Source: Lentinula raphanica (Eukaryota > Basidiomycota > Agaricomycetes > Agaricales > Omphalotaceae). From it: a stretch of DNA of 64,000 nucleotides. Position 1 is the first letter of the stretch. Every line of letters begins with the position of its first letter. The notes beneath the pieces were generated by a model that was not told the origin of the DNA, ran no database searches, and worked only from the letters and a program-made list of their open reading frames with translations. This document shows positions 1-12,598 of the stretch, in pieces. The translations under genes were made by a program, and so were the position numbers. The DNA lies in assembly GCA_027919835.1 (NCBI GenBank), contig JANVFP010000001.1, forward strand, positions 1,736,001 through 1,800,000, in the 5' to 3' direction.

Positions 1-184
1 AATATCTGGATGATTATTAATTACCCAAAACAGTAAATATAAGCCATATGTGACAGGTAGTGACAGGCATGACCACCCCCGGGGCCATTTCCGGGACCCC
101 CTCCGGGTTATGAGTCACAACTATTTGCAATAGGTACCCGATAACTTATCAGTGTTTTTTACAAAAGCTTTACTGTATCCTGTG
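1..184. mobile_element. Fold-back element family 1, right end (cut by window edge)
   Basis: The sequence matches the ends of three complete family-1 elements in this window (28148-31260, 36579-39692, 41617-44185), ending in GCTTTACTGTATCCTGTG. It carries the family's GGGGCCATTTCCGGGACCCC and TGACAGGTNGTGACAGGCATG blocks. Only the CACAGG-type end is present; the rest lies outside the window. It sits directly 5' of the integrase reading frame, which is open through the last bases of the element. Confidence 0.85.
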
Positions 185-1547
185 TCTGAACAGTGCACAT
201 GATGCCCTTGGTCACAAAGGTGTCTTTGCAACGAAGGACTTCTTGGAAAAGAGGTTTTGGTGGCCAGATCTGGACAAAGACGTGGAGTGGTATGTTAAAT
301 CGTGCCAAGCCTGTCAGGATCGACAGAGGGCTCTCATTAGAATCCCTCCAACGGTTACCTACACCCCTTCCCTGTTTCAGAAGGTACATATTGACACCAT
401 GTTCATGACTCCATCCAGTAATGGGTGTAAGTACATAGTGCATGGTCGAGATTCACTTTCATCCTGGTCCGAGGCGAGAGCCTTAAGAGTGGAAAATGCC
501 AGATCTATAGCTGAATGGTTCTTTAATGACATTATCTGTCGATGGGGATGTCCTGAGGAAGTTGTTTCGGATAATGCACCCCAAATGAAGCTTATGCTGA
601 AATGGTTGGAACAAAAGTATGGGATCCGAGGAATTAAGATTTCCCCGTATAACTCTCAAGCCAATGGAAAGATTGAGCGTGCTCATTATGATCTGAGGCA
701 GGCCTTAGCAAAGACTTGTGCTGGAGATCTGAGCAAATGGTTCTACTTCCTGAAGCCGATGTTATGGGCAGATCGAGTCACTCCTAGGAGGGGCCTTGGA
801 TGCTCTCCCTATTTTGTTGTAACTGGTGCAGAACCGTTACTCCCTTTTGATATCGTCGAATCTACCTATTTGGTCAATCCACCAAATCGAATCCTCTCTC
901 GGGAAGAGTTGCTGGGTTATCGTGCCCAGGCCCTTTCCAAACACCGTTCCTTCATTGAGAACATGAGATCCAGGATTGATGCTAATAAGCGTCGAGATCT
1001 TAGGATCTTTGAAGACAAGTTCCGATTTACTATCAAGGACTGGGATTTCAAACCAGGGACCTTGGTACAGATCAGGAACACCACCATCGAGAAGAATTTG
1101 GATCGAAAAATGTATAGTCGTTACCGTGGACCTATGGTTGTGATCAGACGAACACGAGGAGGATCTTATATCATTGCTGAAATGGATGGTACCGTACTGA
1201 AGGACAAAGTCGGTGCATTCAGAGTAATGCCTCATCATGCTCGTTTCGAACCAATAGATCTGCCCCGGAACATCCATGACCTGATAGATCTGAGTCCAGA
1301 ACAACTGGAAGCTGTGGTCGATGATGACGAGGATACCCCTGATAATGTTGAGGATCTAGTATTCGGAGCAATCCCTAAGATCAACATATCTGAGGATCCT
1401 GATGTCACATTCGATACTTCAGCTGAAAAGGATAAAGATCCTTCGGATCCGAAGGCTGCAGAGTCCGGTTCTAATGATGAAGCACCTGAGGATGACAATT
1501 CTGAGGCAGGCCCACGTCGTAGTCGAAGGATCTCCTCATCAAACTGA
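185..1547 (+). CDS. Ty3/gypsy integrase C-terminal part (gypsy-1 pol, partial)
   Basis: This is the retroviral-type integrase of a Ty3/gypsy element, which joins element cDNA to the host chromosome. The frame is open from the fold-back element edge. It shows an HHCC zinc-binding region (HDALGHKG around 198-220, then CQAC around 303-315). The catalytic core has D in VHIDTMF, D in VVSDNAPQ, and E in NGKIER, giving the DD(35)E arrangement. A C-terminal GPF/Y-like module follows (KPGTLVQIRN, YRGPMVVIRR), then an acidic tail ending in a basic RRSRR stretch. Upstream reverse transcriptase lies outside the window. The pol frame is interrupted just before the zinc finger by the family-1 element, whose orientation here puts a TG where a splice acceptor AG would be needed. 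Identification as integrase is secure; activity is unknown. Confidence 0.93.
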
Positions 1548-1566
1548 GTTAGACCAACAGATCTAT

Positions 1567-1583
1567 TTAGTTTGGGGGAGTCC
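1567..1583 (+). other. Polypurine-tract-like motif TTTAGTTTGGGGGAG (copy 1)
   Basis: The motif lies 20 bp after the integrase stop, where a plus-strand Ty3/gypsy primer for second-strand synthesis is expected. The same 15-mer recurs at about 6991 and 10832, the last directly before the LTR. The role is inferred from position and purine run. Confidence 0.5.
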
Positions 1584-1755
1584 GGTCATTGATCTTTCGA
1601 AAATTCTATCTCAACATGCTCGAGGAAGTTGGTCATTGACTGAATTACCTCAAAAACTACCTAATACGTTACTTGACTGCATATCAGGTATAAAAATAGG
1701 TACCAGGACAACGGGAACGAATGGATCTGGTGTTTCAACTACTTCAGACGTCTAC

Positions 1756-4700
1756 CTAAGGCGCGGAATGTGGAGGAAGCGAAGGATCTAGGCGTGCTAG
1801 CTGTTCTCTATCACCTTGTGGATCACCCCTGGGTGGCATCATAAGGGGACGAGTGTAGGGTGTGTAGGAAGGAACGACAACCACTTCCTCGCGAGGATTG
1901 CTGTCGTCATCGACGTTCAGGGGCTTTTTCATGCGGAAAGCCTTCCTGGCGTTGTCGATAATGGCCTGACTTGCCAACCCACGTCGAGCATAATACCTAG
2001 CTTTGATGGAACAGTCGAAAAGCTGATTCTGATGGAAGTTGACCAAGGCATTGAACTGTGCCTCGGTATAGTTGCTGTACTCAGCAGCGTGGCTATGAGT
2101 GATATCTTGAAGGAGACGGACGAGGTCCCAGTTTTCGGAATCTCCAGGGTCGCCTGTGAAGATGATTAGCTCAGATACCACGTCCTAGAGACAGTTCAAA
2201 CGCAAGACAACATGCTAAAGCAATAGATCTAGTGATCCTTGCTGCTCTGTGATAAATAATAGAGCGAAAAGAAGAGAAGATCTGTTGGAAATAACTCGAG
2301 GTACTTACAAGTATCGGCCAGATCTAGGTAGACCTTGGTCCTCTTGGTCTGTTCCTCTCCGGTCGCCAGGGGCTGAACGATAGTCTCAGGTCCAGCAGTG
2401 GTTGAGTAAGGCTCAGGATTCACTGAAGTCTCGGCGGATCCTGCTGCCCCCACGTCTTGGTCCTGTCGCTTTCGTTTTCCCTTGCCCTTGGAAGCCTTCG
2501 TAGTCTCTTCCTCAGCATTCGTCCCCTTGGCCTTAGCCTTGGGTTTGGGTTCCTCTTCCATCTAAAGAATCGTCAGATCTATTCGTTTTGAGTAGATCTA
2601 AAGGTACTTACGATGATATCCGGGTCAGCCATTGGCTCAGGAGTCTCCTCGACGACCTTAGACTTCTTTTTGGACTTGGACTTAGACTTAGCCTTGGGAG
2701 ACGCCTCTTCTTCACCTGCAACGTCCTCCATCTGAAGATCTTCATCAGAAACCGTTAGATCTATCAAGTGGAACGACCACCCGTAGCTGTAGAAACTTCG
2801 CGAAGTAATCCGATAAGTTCCCACCACAGCTTCGCAAAGTAACAGGACTCGCTCTCGAAGCTTAAAAAACCCTTCCGGGTAGGCCAGTAGGGCTCCGGGG
2901 GGTACTCGGCTATTTAGTATATTTAATAATATTTAATAATTCTTTTATTATTTAATAGATATATTATAATAAATCTACTTTGCAAAGCTGTACTGCACTT
3001 CGCGAAGTGACTACGTTTACGGCAATCATGAAATCAGGTAAATTAGGGTTAGATCATTACGTCATTGATTTCCTTTTTGGGTTATGATATTTTTGAATAG
3101 AAAAAAGCATAGAATGATATTATTGATCTTGAGATGCTAAAACATGACAGAGGAAACCAAAAATAGCTACAATGAGGTATTGGCTACCTCAGGCACATCA
3201 AAATTGCCTAAAAAGGAAATTGGTCCAAAAATAGAACTTGATCTCATCAGATAGCAAAAAATCTGAAAAAATCTGAAAAAATACTCAAAAATTCAGGGTT
3301 GCCTCATTGGCCCTGAAAATGCAAAATAAAAAAAATACGCGACAAGTGTAAAAAATGTTATCACTCCAAATCATACTAAATCTAGGTATATATGATGTAC
3401 ATGCTATTTTTAGCATACCTAGTACCCTCAGACACTTAGAATGACTTATATCATTCAATATATTCAGCACACTCAATGCTTATTAAACTTAACACACTTG
3501 TTAATGAAAAAACTCAGGACAGTAGTAATATATATCATACTCAATACACTTAACACACTCAACAATGAAAAACCTCAAAACAGTGTTCATATGTGTTATA
3601 CTTAAAACACATAATACACTTAACAATGAAAAGTCTTGGAACAATACTAATGTATATTATACTCAACATATTTAACACACTCAACAATGAAAACCCTAAA
3701 AACAGTGTTCATGTGTGTTATACTTAAAACTCATTATACACTTAACAATGAAAAGTCTCGGAACAATACTAATGTATATCATGCTCAACACACTTAACAC
3801 ACTCAACAATGAAAACCCTCAAAAAAGTGTTCATGTGTGTTATACTTAAAACACATAACACACTTAACAATGAAAAGTCTCAGAGCAATACTAATGTATA
3901 TCATGCTCAACACACTTTACAATGAAAAAAGTCGGAACAGTGCTCATGTGTATTATACTTGATACACTTCATCAATCAATATAACACACTTCACAATCAA
4001 AAACTTGAAGTAGTGTAATCACTCATTATACTTATCATACTGAACACACTTCATCAGTAAGAATAACATACCTTTAATAGGACATTGTTATACTATAACA
4101 CACATATAACAACGAGTTTTGGGCGCTTATGGGCGCTTATTTGATGTTTTTGAGTCGAAATTCATTAATACCTCACTCAAATATTTTTGTGAGGACTTTC
4201 TGTTGTGTCAGGATGTTGTATACATCATACTCCCCTAGATACAATTCGGAGAACTCAAAATTACAGCCTGTAGGGATGGCTATATCATGATCTTTTATGA
4301 TTTAACAGTGTTTTAGGTAAATGACAATACATATGTCCATGTATTGCATAGATACCAAAGCTGTCTCATGGGGAGAGCACTCCTACAGTCTACTAACAGT
4401 GTATGAACATGATCCAGATACTCATCATGACCATTGGATTCTGTAATATACATCTACATATTTCATGTATATTGGTGATATGTATACTTGCATGTAACTA
4501 CAGATGTCATACTCAATGACTCCCATTGTAGATCTCTTGGCTTTATGACACAGAGTAAGCATAGAATAGGTTGTAGGATGTCTCCTTTCATTGCCCAGAA
4601 GGAGTTTGACTTCATAACATGGATGTATGCACTGTGATTTACACAAAACAGTGTAAAATCATAAAAGATCATCATATATCCAGCTCTATAGGCTGTATTT

Positions 4701-6906
4701 TTTGGTTCTCCAAATTGTATCTAGGAAGGTATGATATAAACAACATTCTGACACAATATAAAGCCCACATAAAAAATTATTGAGTGTGTTATCAATGATT
4801 TTCGACTCAAAAACACCAAATAAGCGCCCATAAGCGCCCAAAACTCGTTGTCATATGTGTGTTATAGTATAACAATGTCCCATTATAGGTGTGTTATACT
4901 TACTGATGAAGTGTGTTCAGTATGATAAGTATAATGAGTGATTACACTACTCCAAGTTTTTGATTGTGAAGTGTGTTATATTGATTGATGAAGTGTATTA
5001 AGTATAACACACATGAGCACTGTTCCGAGTTTTTTCATTGTGAAGTGTGTTGAGTATAATATACATTAGTATTGTTCCGAGACTTTTCATTGTTAAGTGT
5101 ATTATGAGTTTTAAGTATAACACACATGAACACTGTTCTGAGGTTTTTCATTGTTGAGTGCGTTAAGTGTATTGAGTATAATATATATTACTACTGTCCT
5201 GAGTTTTTTCATTAACAAGTGTGTTAAGTTTAATAAGCATTGAGTGTGCTGAATATATTGAATGATATAAGCCATTCTAAGTGTCTGAGGGTACTAGGTG
5301 TGCTAAAAATAGCATGTACATCATATATACCTAGATTTAGTATGATTTGGAGTGATAACATTTTTTACACTTGTCGCGTATTTTTTTTTATTTTGCGTTT
5401 TCAGGGCCAATGAGGCAACCCTGAATTTCTTGAGTATTTTTTATGATTTTTTCAGATTTTTTGCTATCTGATGAGATCAAGTTCTATTTTTGGACCAATT
5501 TCCTTTTTAGGCAATTTTGATGTGCCTGAGGTAGCCAATACCTCATTGTAGCTATTTTTGGTTTCCTCTGTCATGTTTTAGCACCTCAAGATCAATAATA
5601 TCATTCTATGTTTTTTTCTATTCAAAAATATCATAACCCAAAAAGGAAATCAATGACGTAATGATCTAACCCTAATTTACCTGATTTCATGATTGCCGTA
5701 AATGTAGTCACTTTGTGAAGTGCAGTACAGCTTTGCAAAGTAGATTTATTATAATATATCTATTAAATAATCAAAGAATTATTAAATATTATTAAATATA
5801 CTAAATAGCCGAGCACCCCCCGGAGCCCTACTGGCCTACCCGGAAGGGTTTGTTGAGCTTCGAGAGCGAGTCCTGTTACTTCGCGAAGCTGTGGTGGAGA
5901 CTTATCGGACTACTTCGCGGAGTTTTTACAGCTTCAGCTGGAACGACGTACAGGGCTATCTTGGTCAGCTACTTTGACGGGAGTGCCCTTTCGATACAAC
6001 TTAGCACGACGTTCGGCTCGATAAGCAAGAATGGCGTAGGCTGCAATGCCATCACAGCCTGGACTTGCCTGTTGACGACGAAGGAAGGCAGTAGTTCCCT
6101 TGGGACGGGCCTTACGTGCAGCAGCCTCGTCTTCAGCTTCGGCGGCGGCGAGATCTGCTTCCTAACTCGATGGATCAGTACTTCGGATCGACTCGACGAA
6201 CAGATCTACTCACAATTTCTTCCATGAACTTCTGTTCAGCGTCAATGGGCTCGACTGAAGCACGTTCCACGGTCTTTTCTCTTCCCTTGGACGATTCCTT
6301 GCCTTTGGTCTTTGAAAATTGATCAGATCTATCGAAGGGACAAAGTTATTCGAAACAATACTTACTCCTGGAGACGAGTTTTTGACTTCCTTTGCAGCGG
6401 CCTCGGCCTTTTGCATTTTGGCTCGTGTGGTGGAGCGACGGATCTTGACGAGCTCGTCAAGGAACAGTTCCATCCGGGAGTCTTGTCCACCCTCATTCTT
6501 GACGTTGGGGTAGAGTCTGCCGGCCTCCTCTGCGATCTCAGAGAAGGCCATGATGCCGATCAAGGCTTCACTCAAGGCCTCGTACTGTTGCATGTACGAT
6601 GTGTTGAGACTGGCAGCCTCCTTCGACACCTTAAGGGACTGGAAAAGTCGTCAGAAGACTGATAATGAACAGATCTAGTCATGAAATACATACAATGTGT
6701 TCATAGGCAGATTTTACATCAGCCATGATCGCTTTTCTCGTCGAAGTCTGAAGCTTGATGGATCCTTGTTGATTGATAGCAGCACTGAATCCTAGGGTAC
6801 GATCTTGACATAGTACCTTGACCCAGTGTGCTGCATCGTCAGCCCAGTCCTCAAGCTCGGACTCCAAACGAAGGGGAATGTTGGAAAATTCGTGGTTGGG
6901 CGCCAT
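1756..6906 (-). CDS. Unrecognised multi-exon gene carried antisense inside gypsy-1 (gene A)
   Basis: Starts at 6906 (MAPNHEFSN). Exons that I can join by GT-AG sites are 6906-6694, 6638-6366, 6309-6214, 6161-5952, 2731-2612 and 2561-2309; a last exon of about 2181-1756 ends at LPPHSAP. The exact acceptor of the last exon is unresolved. The protein has a helical N-terminal half with QYEALSEALIGIMAF and an Ala/Glu/Lys-rich stretch. The centre is strongly basic and acidic (KSKSKSKKKSK, KGKGKRKRQ), and a globular C-terminal part contains EAQFNALVNFHQNQLFD. I do not recognise the family. It sits between the gypsy-1 integrase and LTR on the opposite strand. Its fourth intron, donor GTACGT, is the site of the 3.2 kb fold-back element 2778-5940, so the gene could still be spliced. 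Many introns contain AGATCT. Confidence 0.7.
2778..5940. mobile_element. Fold-back element family 2, complete (3163 bp), in an intron of gene A
   Basis: Long imperfect palindrome: about 1.4 kb arms around a short non-palindromic core. It starts CACCCGTAGCTGTAGAAAC and ends GTTTTTACAGCTTCAGCTG. It is flanked by the 7-bp direct repeat GAACGAC (2771-2777 and 5941-5947), which shows transposition. The outer arms hold palindromes of the TTCGCGAA/TTTGCAAA type. The inner arms hold degenerate tandem copies of a TAACACACTTAACAATGAAAA-like unit and the paired block GGGCGCTTATGGGCGCTTAT. No coding capacity was seen, so it must be moved by another element's enzyme. It lies four bases inside the host intron's GTACGT donor. 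Confidence 0.9.
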
Positions 6907-6988
6907 ATTTTTGTTTGGGAGTTGGATCTACTCGGATCAGTGCCGTTTTATACGAAAACTTTCCTTGACTGAGTCAGCAGGGACTGCT

Positions 6989-7006
6989 GAGCTTTTAGTT
7001 TGGGGG
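6989..7006 (+). other. Polypurine-tract-like motif (copy 2)
   Basis: TTTAGTTTGGGGGAG again, 85 bp upstream of the start of antisense gene A. It is either a duplicated polypurine tract or a shared regulatory sequence. The function is not shown by the sequence. Confidence 0.4.
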
Positions 7007-7719
7007 AGGGGACACTGTGTTTCGAAAATTTGCAAAATTTAAAATTTTACGAAGTCAGTGATCTAAGTGAAACAAGCATGTGGGTAACATGTATAGCACT
7101 AGATCTGAGGCCGACGTAGCTCACATTAGTTGCCCAAAGGATTAAGAGACCTTGGGCAGTGACCACCAACATTTTTATAAGCGAAAGGCACGAAAGAACG
7201 AATGGATCTATTCGTGTTTTCCGCATATACTCACAGATCCAGGGAACCTGTAACAAGGGATACTCCGGATCTGTTCATTTCTCTTACAAAGAGGCTCAAT
7301 AGGGTCAACGGAATCGTATTTCAAAGACTTCTATTAGAGCTTACTTTATTTTACACTACTGAGGACAGATCTATTCATGTTCGTTAACTTAGTGGACTTA
7401 TGAAGAATTTCACACGAGGTTCAAGATCAAATTGGCACTAAGGCCATGCATTGGAGCAGACTACTAGGGTACTACCTAAGTGTCTGTAAGAATGTACCAA
7501 GAAATATTGAAAAGACCTCAAAGGAATACTACATAGGCTACGAGTAAAGAATTGATGAGATTTAGTCCGTATGTAGTAAAACTAGGGGTCTGTAGACGAG
7601 TCGGTGCGATTGAGATATGTACAGATCATTTTGTGCTGGTCCAAGAAGCCGCATCTCCAAACAGATCCTACCGGGGAAGGACCGCCCCGCAACCCATGAG
7701 CGTCGAAACCAAGTATGAT
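7007..7719. other. Non-coding stretch between gypsy-1 antisense genes
   Basis: No convincing open frame on either strand. It contains AGATCT or GATCTATTC motifs at about 7083, 7204, 7266 and 7366, like the rest of gypsy-1. It would serve as the upstream region of gene A (minus) and the downstream region of gene B (minus). Confidence 0.5.
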
Positions 7720-10376
7720 TCAAGGTTTCGCAGGTTCAGGAGCGACAGAGGGGGCCTTCTTGTCATCCTTCGACTTGTCGTCCTCGATGGGTCCGCTCTG
7801 AGCCGTCATGTGCGAGTACTCACGAACGACAGGGGGAAGGGAAGGCTCTTTGGCTGCGATTTCGTTTTCGTACAGCATGTCAGTGGAAGGGGGTGCCGGA
7901 ACTTCAACGTCATGAGCCCGCATGAAGGCCTGGAACTTGGCAATAGTTTCGGAATCCTTGAGGTACGCGGACAGGTTACACGATGAGTTCCAGCCAAAGA
8001 AGGTCGCAAACCAACAGGCGGTATCGTAGTCGAGATCCTGGTTAGGATGCTCCTCGGCCCAGGCAGAGAGGACAACGTTAGCGTCGAGGCCAGCATGTTT
8101 CAGTTTGTTGACCTGGCGAGCCAGGATAGCCAGGGAGTTATGGAGCAGGCTCTCCGTGTTTTCCATGACTCGGAAGTGGTTGTCCAAGGCTTCCTGGAAC
8201 TGCTCCACGGCGTCGGAATACCCTGGAAGAAGAACGCATCGTTAGCAAAAACGCGAAGTGGTATAGATCTGTAGATACCGACCACCAGGAAAAGTGCGGA
8301 CGGCTTCAGGGATGATGTCCAAAAGATCAGATTGAAGCTCCAAGTGTAAAGCACTGGAACAGGTGCGATGAGACTGTTCACACCCAAAGCAGGGACCTCC
8401 GAGTTGAGCCCCGGAACGACAGTTGAGCCCCCGGATGAGGCAGGATACGCAATCTGTGGTAGGCGCAACGTCGGGATCGACGGGATGAGACGACGGAGCC
8501 AGACCCCGTGAAGTCAAATGTGCAAAACGGGCGAGGTTGGAAAGTGAAAAGGAAACGTTCCCTGTGGTCAGGAAACTCCCTATTGCTTCCAACTCCGGGG
8601 AAACCGACCATTTCGGCTCACGAAGGATCTGCATGTCGTTGCGGCGTTTGGGAGTGCTGTGGGAGGCTCGTTTATACAAGACAGAAAATGCGAGTTTTGG
8701 CTTGTAGTCGGGATTGGCTAGGTAGGACACAAGGTGCTCGACATCGGTATCATTATCAGCCAACATTCCTGCGGCCTCAGCTCCAGAAGGCTCTGGTGGA
8801 GCCACCTCTTCGTATTCTAGCTCGTCCTCTTCTACCGTAGGAGGAGGAGTTACTGCACGAGTCTTGGCTTCGGTCTTCCTGGTTCTCTGTTTCTTGGCAG
8901 CAGGCGCAGAGGGAGGCTGGAGAAATGGCTCAGGCACTACAAAACCAGGAGACGAAGCAGTAAACCTACCTCGGGCTGGTCATTGTCAGGACGTTCTCTC
9001 TTAACCTTGATCACGACGGCGGGTTTGGGAGAAGCGCGGGACTTGCCCTTGCCTTTACCTACCGGTGGACCAATCTTAGCAGGGGAAGATCGAGTGATCC
9101 GAGAGCGATGGGTAGCCAAGTCCTTTCCTGTAAAGAGGGAGTCAGCACGACTAAAGAGCGGCTTGGACATACTTACCAGTTCTGGTCCGGACACTGGAGA
9201 CCTTGAAAACGTCGCCATCCTCCGCTTCTTCGGAAGAGGCCTCGGTCTCCCCCAGGTCAACCTCGTCGCCGTGAAAGGAAGACCCTACGGGCGATCCAAG
9301 CGGAGATGCTAAACCCCCGTCACTAAGGATGGGAGAGGCAACTCCTTGGTGACTAGTGGAAGCCTGAGGCGGAGATGGGCGTGGAACCGAAGACACGTAG
9401 CCGGGCTCTGGCAACAGGATCTGATTGGTGTAGGGATCTCGAATGGCTTGTTGAGATGTCCCGGTGCTAGCCACTTGAACAATGAGGTGCCCTTCATTGG
9501 ACAAATAGTCGAATGGGATGGGAATAGCAAGGGACGCTACGGTTAACCCTCCGGGTTTGAAGGACCTCTGGAGGCGGAAGTTGATGCATTAGAGACGAAA
9601 GGGAATCAGGGACGAAAAAGCAACGTACCTTGATTTCTGCTCGAAGAGATGCACTGACTCCGAGGCCGGCGTTCTTCTTCTCATCGTAAACATACTTGCT
9701 GAACTCGGCGGCATTCAAGTACCGATCGCAGTAGTCGCTGAATAAACACATAAAGCAAACGGTGAATAGTGGGCATGAGCGCGACCGATGCCAGAACCGA
9801 CGATAATGTTTCTATACAATGTCAGTCGAGTATGGAAGGCAAGGGAGCAGGCACGCTTACCAAGGCATTCTGGATAGAAGGATTCTTGAGCATCTCCAAC
9901 AGGCGACTCTGGGTCTTTGTGCGAGACTTGTTGGCAGACATGATATCAGCCACGGCCTCCTGCACGATCCTAAGTCCCCGGTAGAGAAAAGACGCGTCAA
10001 CCCGACACAATGGGCCGCTGGCAAAAGGCTTGTAGGTTTGGACCAGTTGACTGGGGTAGAAGATGCTAGCCACCATGCCGTTGTAGTCAGAGGGAATGTG
10101 CAAAGGGAAGTCGACGTCGTCAAGATTCGTATACGCTGGCAACTCGAACGCCGAACCCAAGGAGTTACGAGTCTTAGGCCAAAGGCGTTGAAGGGCTTCA
10201 GCTTCCTCAACGGAGGAGGGCAAGAAAAGGATGGGTTTCTTCATCGACAATAAGCTATCCCGCGCGCGTACCGCGTCATGGAACGTGAAGTCGGATACCG
10301 GTGAAGAAAACAGTAAACGCTGTGAAGATCTATATTGGGTTTTCCCGGTGGATGCGTCCTTGCCTTTGCTCGACAT
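7720..10376 (-). CDS. Unrecognised multi-exon gene with a cysteine cluster, antisense in gypsy-1 (gene B)
   Basis: Begins at 10376 (MSSKGKDASTGK). Supported coding blocks, each open and separated by short intron-like gaps, are about 10376-9860, 9735-9630, 9545-9175, 9120-8960, 8937-8275 and 8215-7720 (stop after PEPAKP). Features in order are an N-terminal globular region (FTFHDAVRARDSLLS), a Ser/Pro-rich acidic linker, basic blocks (KGKGKSRASPK, KKQRTRKTEAKTR), and a cysteine cluster. The cluster is DCVSCLIRGLNC followed by CFGCEQSHRTC, two CX2CX5-6C units resembling a small zinc-binding fold. A C-terminal helical region follows (FQEALDNHFRVMENTESLLHN). The family is not recognised. Basic regions plus a Cys cluster fit a nucleic-acid-binding protein, which is inference. 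It shares orientation and location with gene A, so both look like cargo of gypsy-1. Confidence 0.7.
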
Positions 10377-10829
10377 TGTGTTGTAGATTGGAGACAGTGG
10401 ACACACGCAAAAGCGGGGAAGTGAAAGTAAGAAAGGAAGCGGACTTAGAGAAAATTTTCGAAGTCCGGCAGCCTTTTATCCACGGTTCTTAAGAACTTCC
10501 CAGGACGTAATAAGCCACTGGGAAAATTCTAAGAATAGTAGGATAGAGCAATACTTACAAAGGTCAAAGGAATGAACTTTGTGAAGTTGCAGGAATTGTG
10601 AATTGATCTCTTGATAATCACACTCGGAAATTAGGCGCTTCTATCGAGTTAGCCGCGGGTTTAATTATCATCAGTTGATCCCGAGGCAACCGAACAGATC
10701 TATAGCTTAATGAGTGGGAATACCATTGGGATATTGAGGAGATCAATCCAAAAGCTCGGATCAGTTGCAGTACCACACTCCCAAGGGAGGTACGAGCCTG
10801 TCTACCCAACCAGATGACCGGGGACGGTC

Positions 10830-10846
10830 AGATCTTTAGTTTGGGG
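10830..10846 (+). other. Polypurine tract before gypsy-1 3' LTR (copy 3)
   Basis: TTTAGTTTGGGGGAG immediately precedes the region homologous to the solo LTR at 57186-58904, the expected position of a plus-strand primer. Confidence 0.6.
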
Positions 10847-12540
10847 GAGATAATACGCCCATTTTGCGTGCAGGCATGCAATGGCCTAATTTTAACGATT
10901 AGAGCCTTGTAGAGTACTAAAGGACTGTAGTGAGCCCGAGCTGACAGTCAAACTTGTATCATGTTAATGCCAGGACGTCAGATCCAGACAGGAAAACACA
11001 TCCTGACAAATAATAAGAGTTCACACTCGAGTCCCTTGGTCGGGGAGTCCTTCAAGACAAAGCCACCTCTGATATGAGCTATCAAGGGATTATCAACTTA
11101 GTTTTCAACGCCTAACGGCCAACTGAGTATGATACTGCACCGAGACGAGCTTAGAACCAATAGATCTATTCGTATTACCAGTGGGGATGGATTATTCAAG
11201 GCCCAGACTCAACAGATCTGTTCACTTAGATCGAGTTTCGGGATGGATCAGGTCGCAGGAATGTGACTAAACGGAGAAACAACCAAAGTGTATCATCCCA
11301 GTTACATGTGGACGTTTCCTAAATGGGAAATAGACGCCTGAGATGTACAGCTTTGACCAGGAGTGTTGCAAGGGTAGATCTTTCGACTTCACCATTGTTA
11401 AACCTCTGGATCTATTCGATATATGCATATCGTTGGAAAGCTAGAAGCCAAACGAACCTATTGGGACAGGTTTCCCCCCTTTATATGTACTCCCATTCAG
11501 TTGGAGAGGCATACAACCGTTCACATAGCGGAATCAAATGAGGAAACGTTTGAGTTACCTGTGCAGGAGCTTATCCGTGCCCTTTAACCACCAGCATGTG
11601 GATGGACGCACAGACCAGGTCCGGATTCGAAGGTCAGGCAACTAGATCTCAAAGAAGGACCACCAGAAATGGACATTTTACTTGTTTTTATCCTTTTTAC
11701 TCTCTGTTTCTCTGGTGTTTGTATCGTTTCTCGTCCTATCTTTCCTTATTTGTATCAGATCTCAGACTCCGTTCTCTCAAATCTATAGATCTATTCCATA
11801 AAATAGTAAATTGGCTACAGATCTCTTCGTAGAAGTACTTAAGGACGTAGCCTACAAAAATATAGTTCAGGTTTTGTGCCCAGTTTCTCTGACTAGCTAA
11901 CCTTTGCTCTCATACGTGAGGAGTAAAGGCTTTGTAAGCCGGGCGGTCTTCGAAAGTGGTTGTGAAATTCTCATCTCGTTAGGCCCGATATCCTGTCAGT
12001 TGATAAAGTCTCAGCTAGATTTGAATCGAAGGTAGACTCCTATCGTGGAGATACAGAGGGCTTGGTTCTCGGTTGTTCCAAGTGAGCGTTCAGAGTTTCG
12101 GTGGCTCTGTTCAAGCAGACGTGTGGTGATCGGTGATCCATACGAGCTGTGAAGGTTTCCTGTGATTGGTGATCAGTAGATCTTCAACCTGGTTCTGATA
12201 GTATTTGTGTGGTCATAAAGTCTGATCTATACGAGTTCTCTCGTTCCTTGTAAACCCTTTGAGTGGATCACTCACCCCCTTCGAGTCCAGATCAAAAGAT
12301 CTGTACTTCCGTGTCACTTCGCTCTGTTGACCTGTATTGCGGATCCAGTAGATCTTTTAAGACTACCAGTTCGTTCTAAGGTATAAGATCGTGCGGAATC
12401 TCTGACAACGCCCCACACCTCGCTTAAATACATTTGACAAACGACATAAGAAGTATATTGGTGATCAGTGTTCAGTGATAAAGTCACTAGGTCATTAGAT
12501 CTATCCAACGAAGCATTAAATTGCACCCTTCATATCCTCG
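10847..12540 (+). repeat. Gypsy-1 3' LTR (about 1.7 kb)
   Basis: It is collinear with 57186-58904: the shared blocks GGACTGTAGTGAGCCCGA, TACAGCTTTGACCAG, GGTGGCTCTGTTCAAG, TCTCTGACAACGCCCCACAC and a terminal CCTCGTT run in the same order. A third partial copy is reversed at 20754-20881. The exact first base is uncertain because the LTR does not start with a clear TG. It is dense in AGATCT (about eleven copies). Immediately downstream the truncated Plavaka transposase begins, so the retroelement probably inserted into it. Confidence 0.75.
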
Positions 12541-12598
12541 TTAACGTCAACCTTCACGACAAGCATGTGTTCTCCTAGCTTATCTCCCTGTCAACAGG

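Noticed and set aside
159..443. Minus-strand open frame ending QTQDTVKLL
   Set aside because: The DTVKLL tail comes from the family-1 inverted end read on the other strand, and the rest is antisense to integrase.
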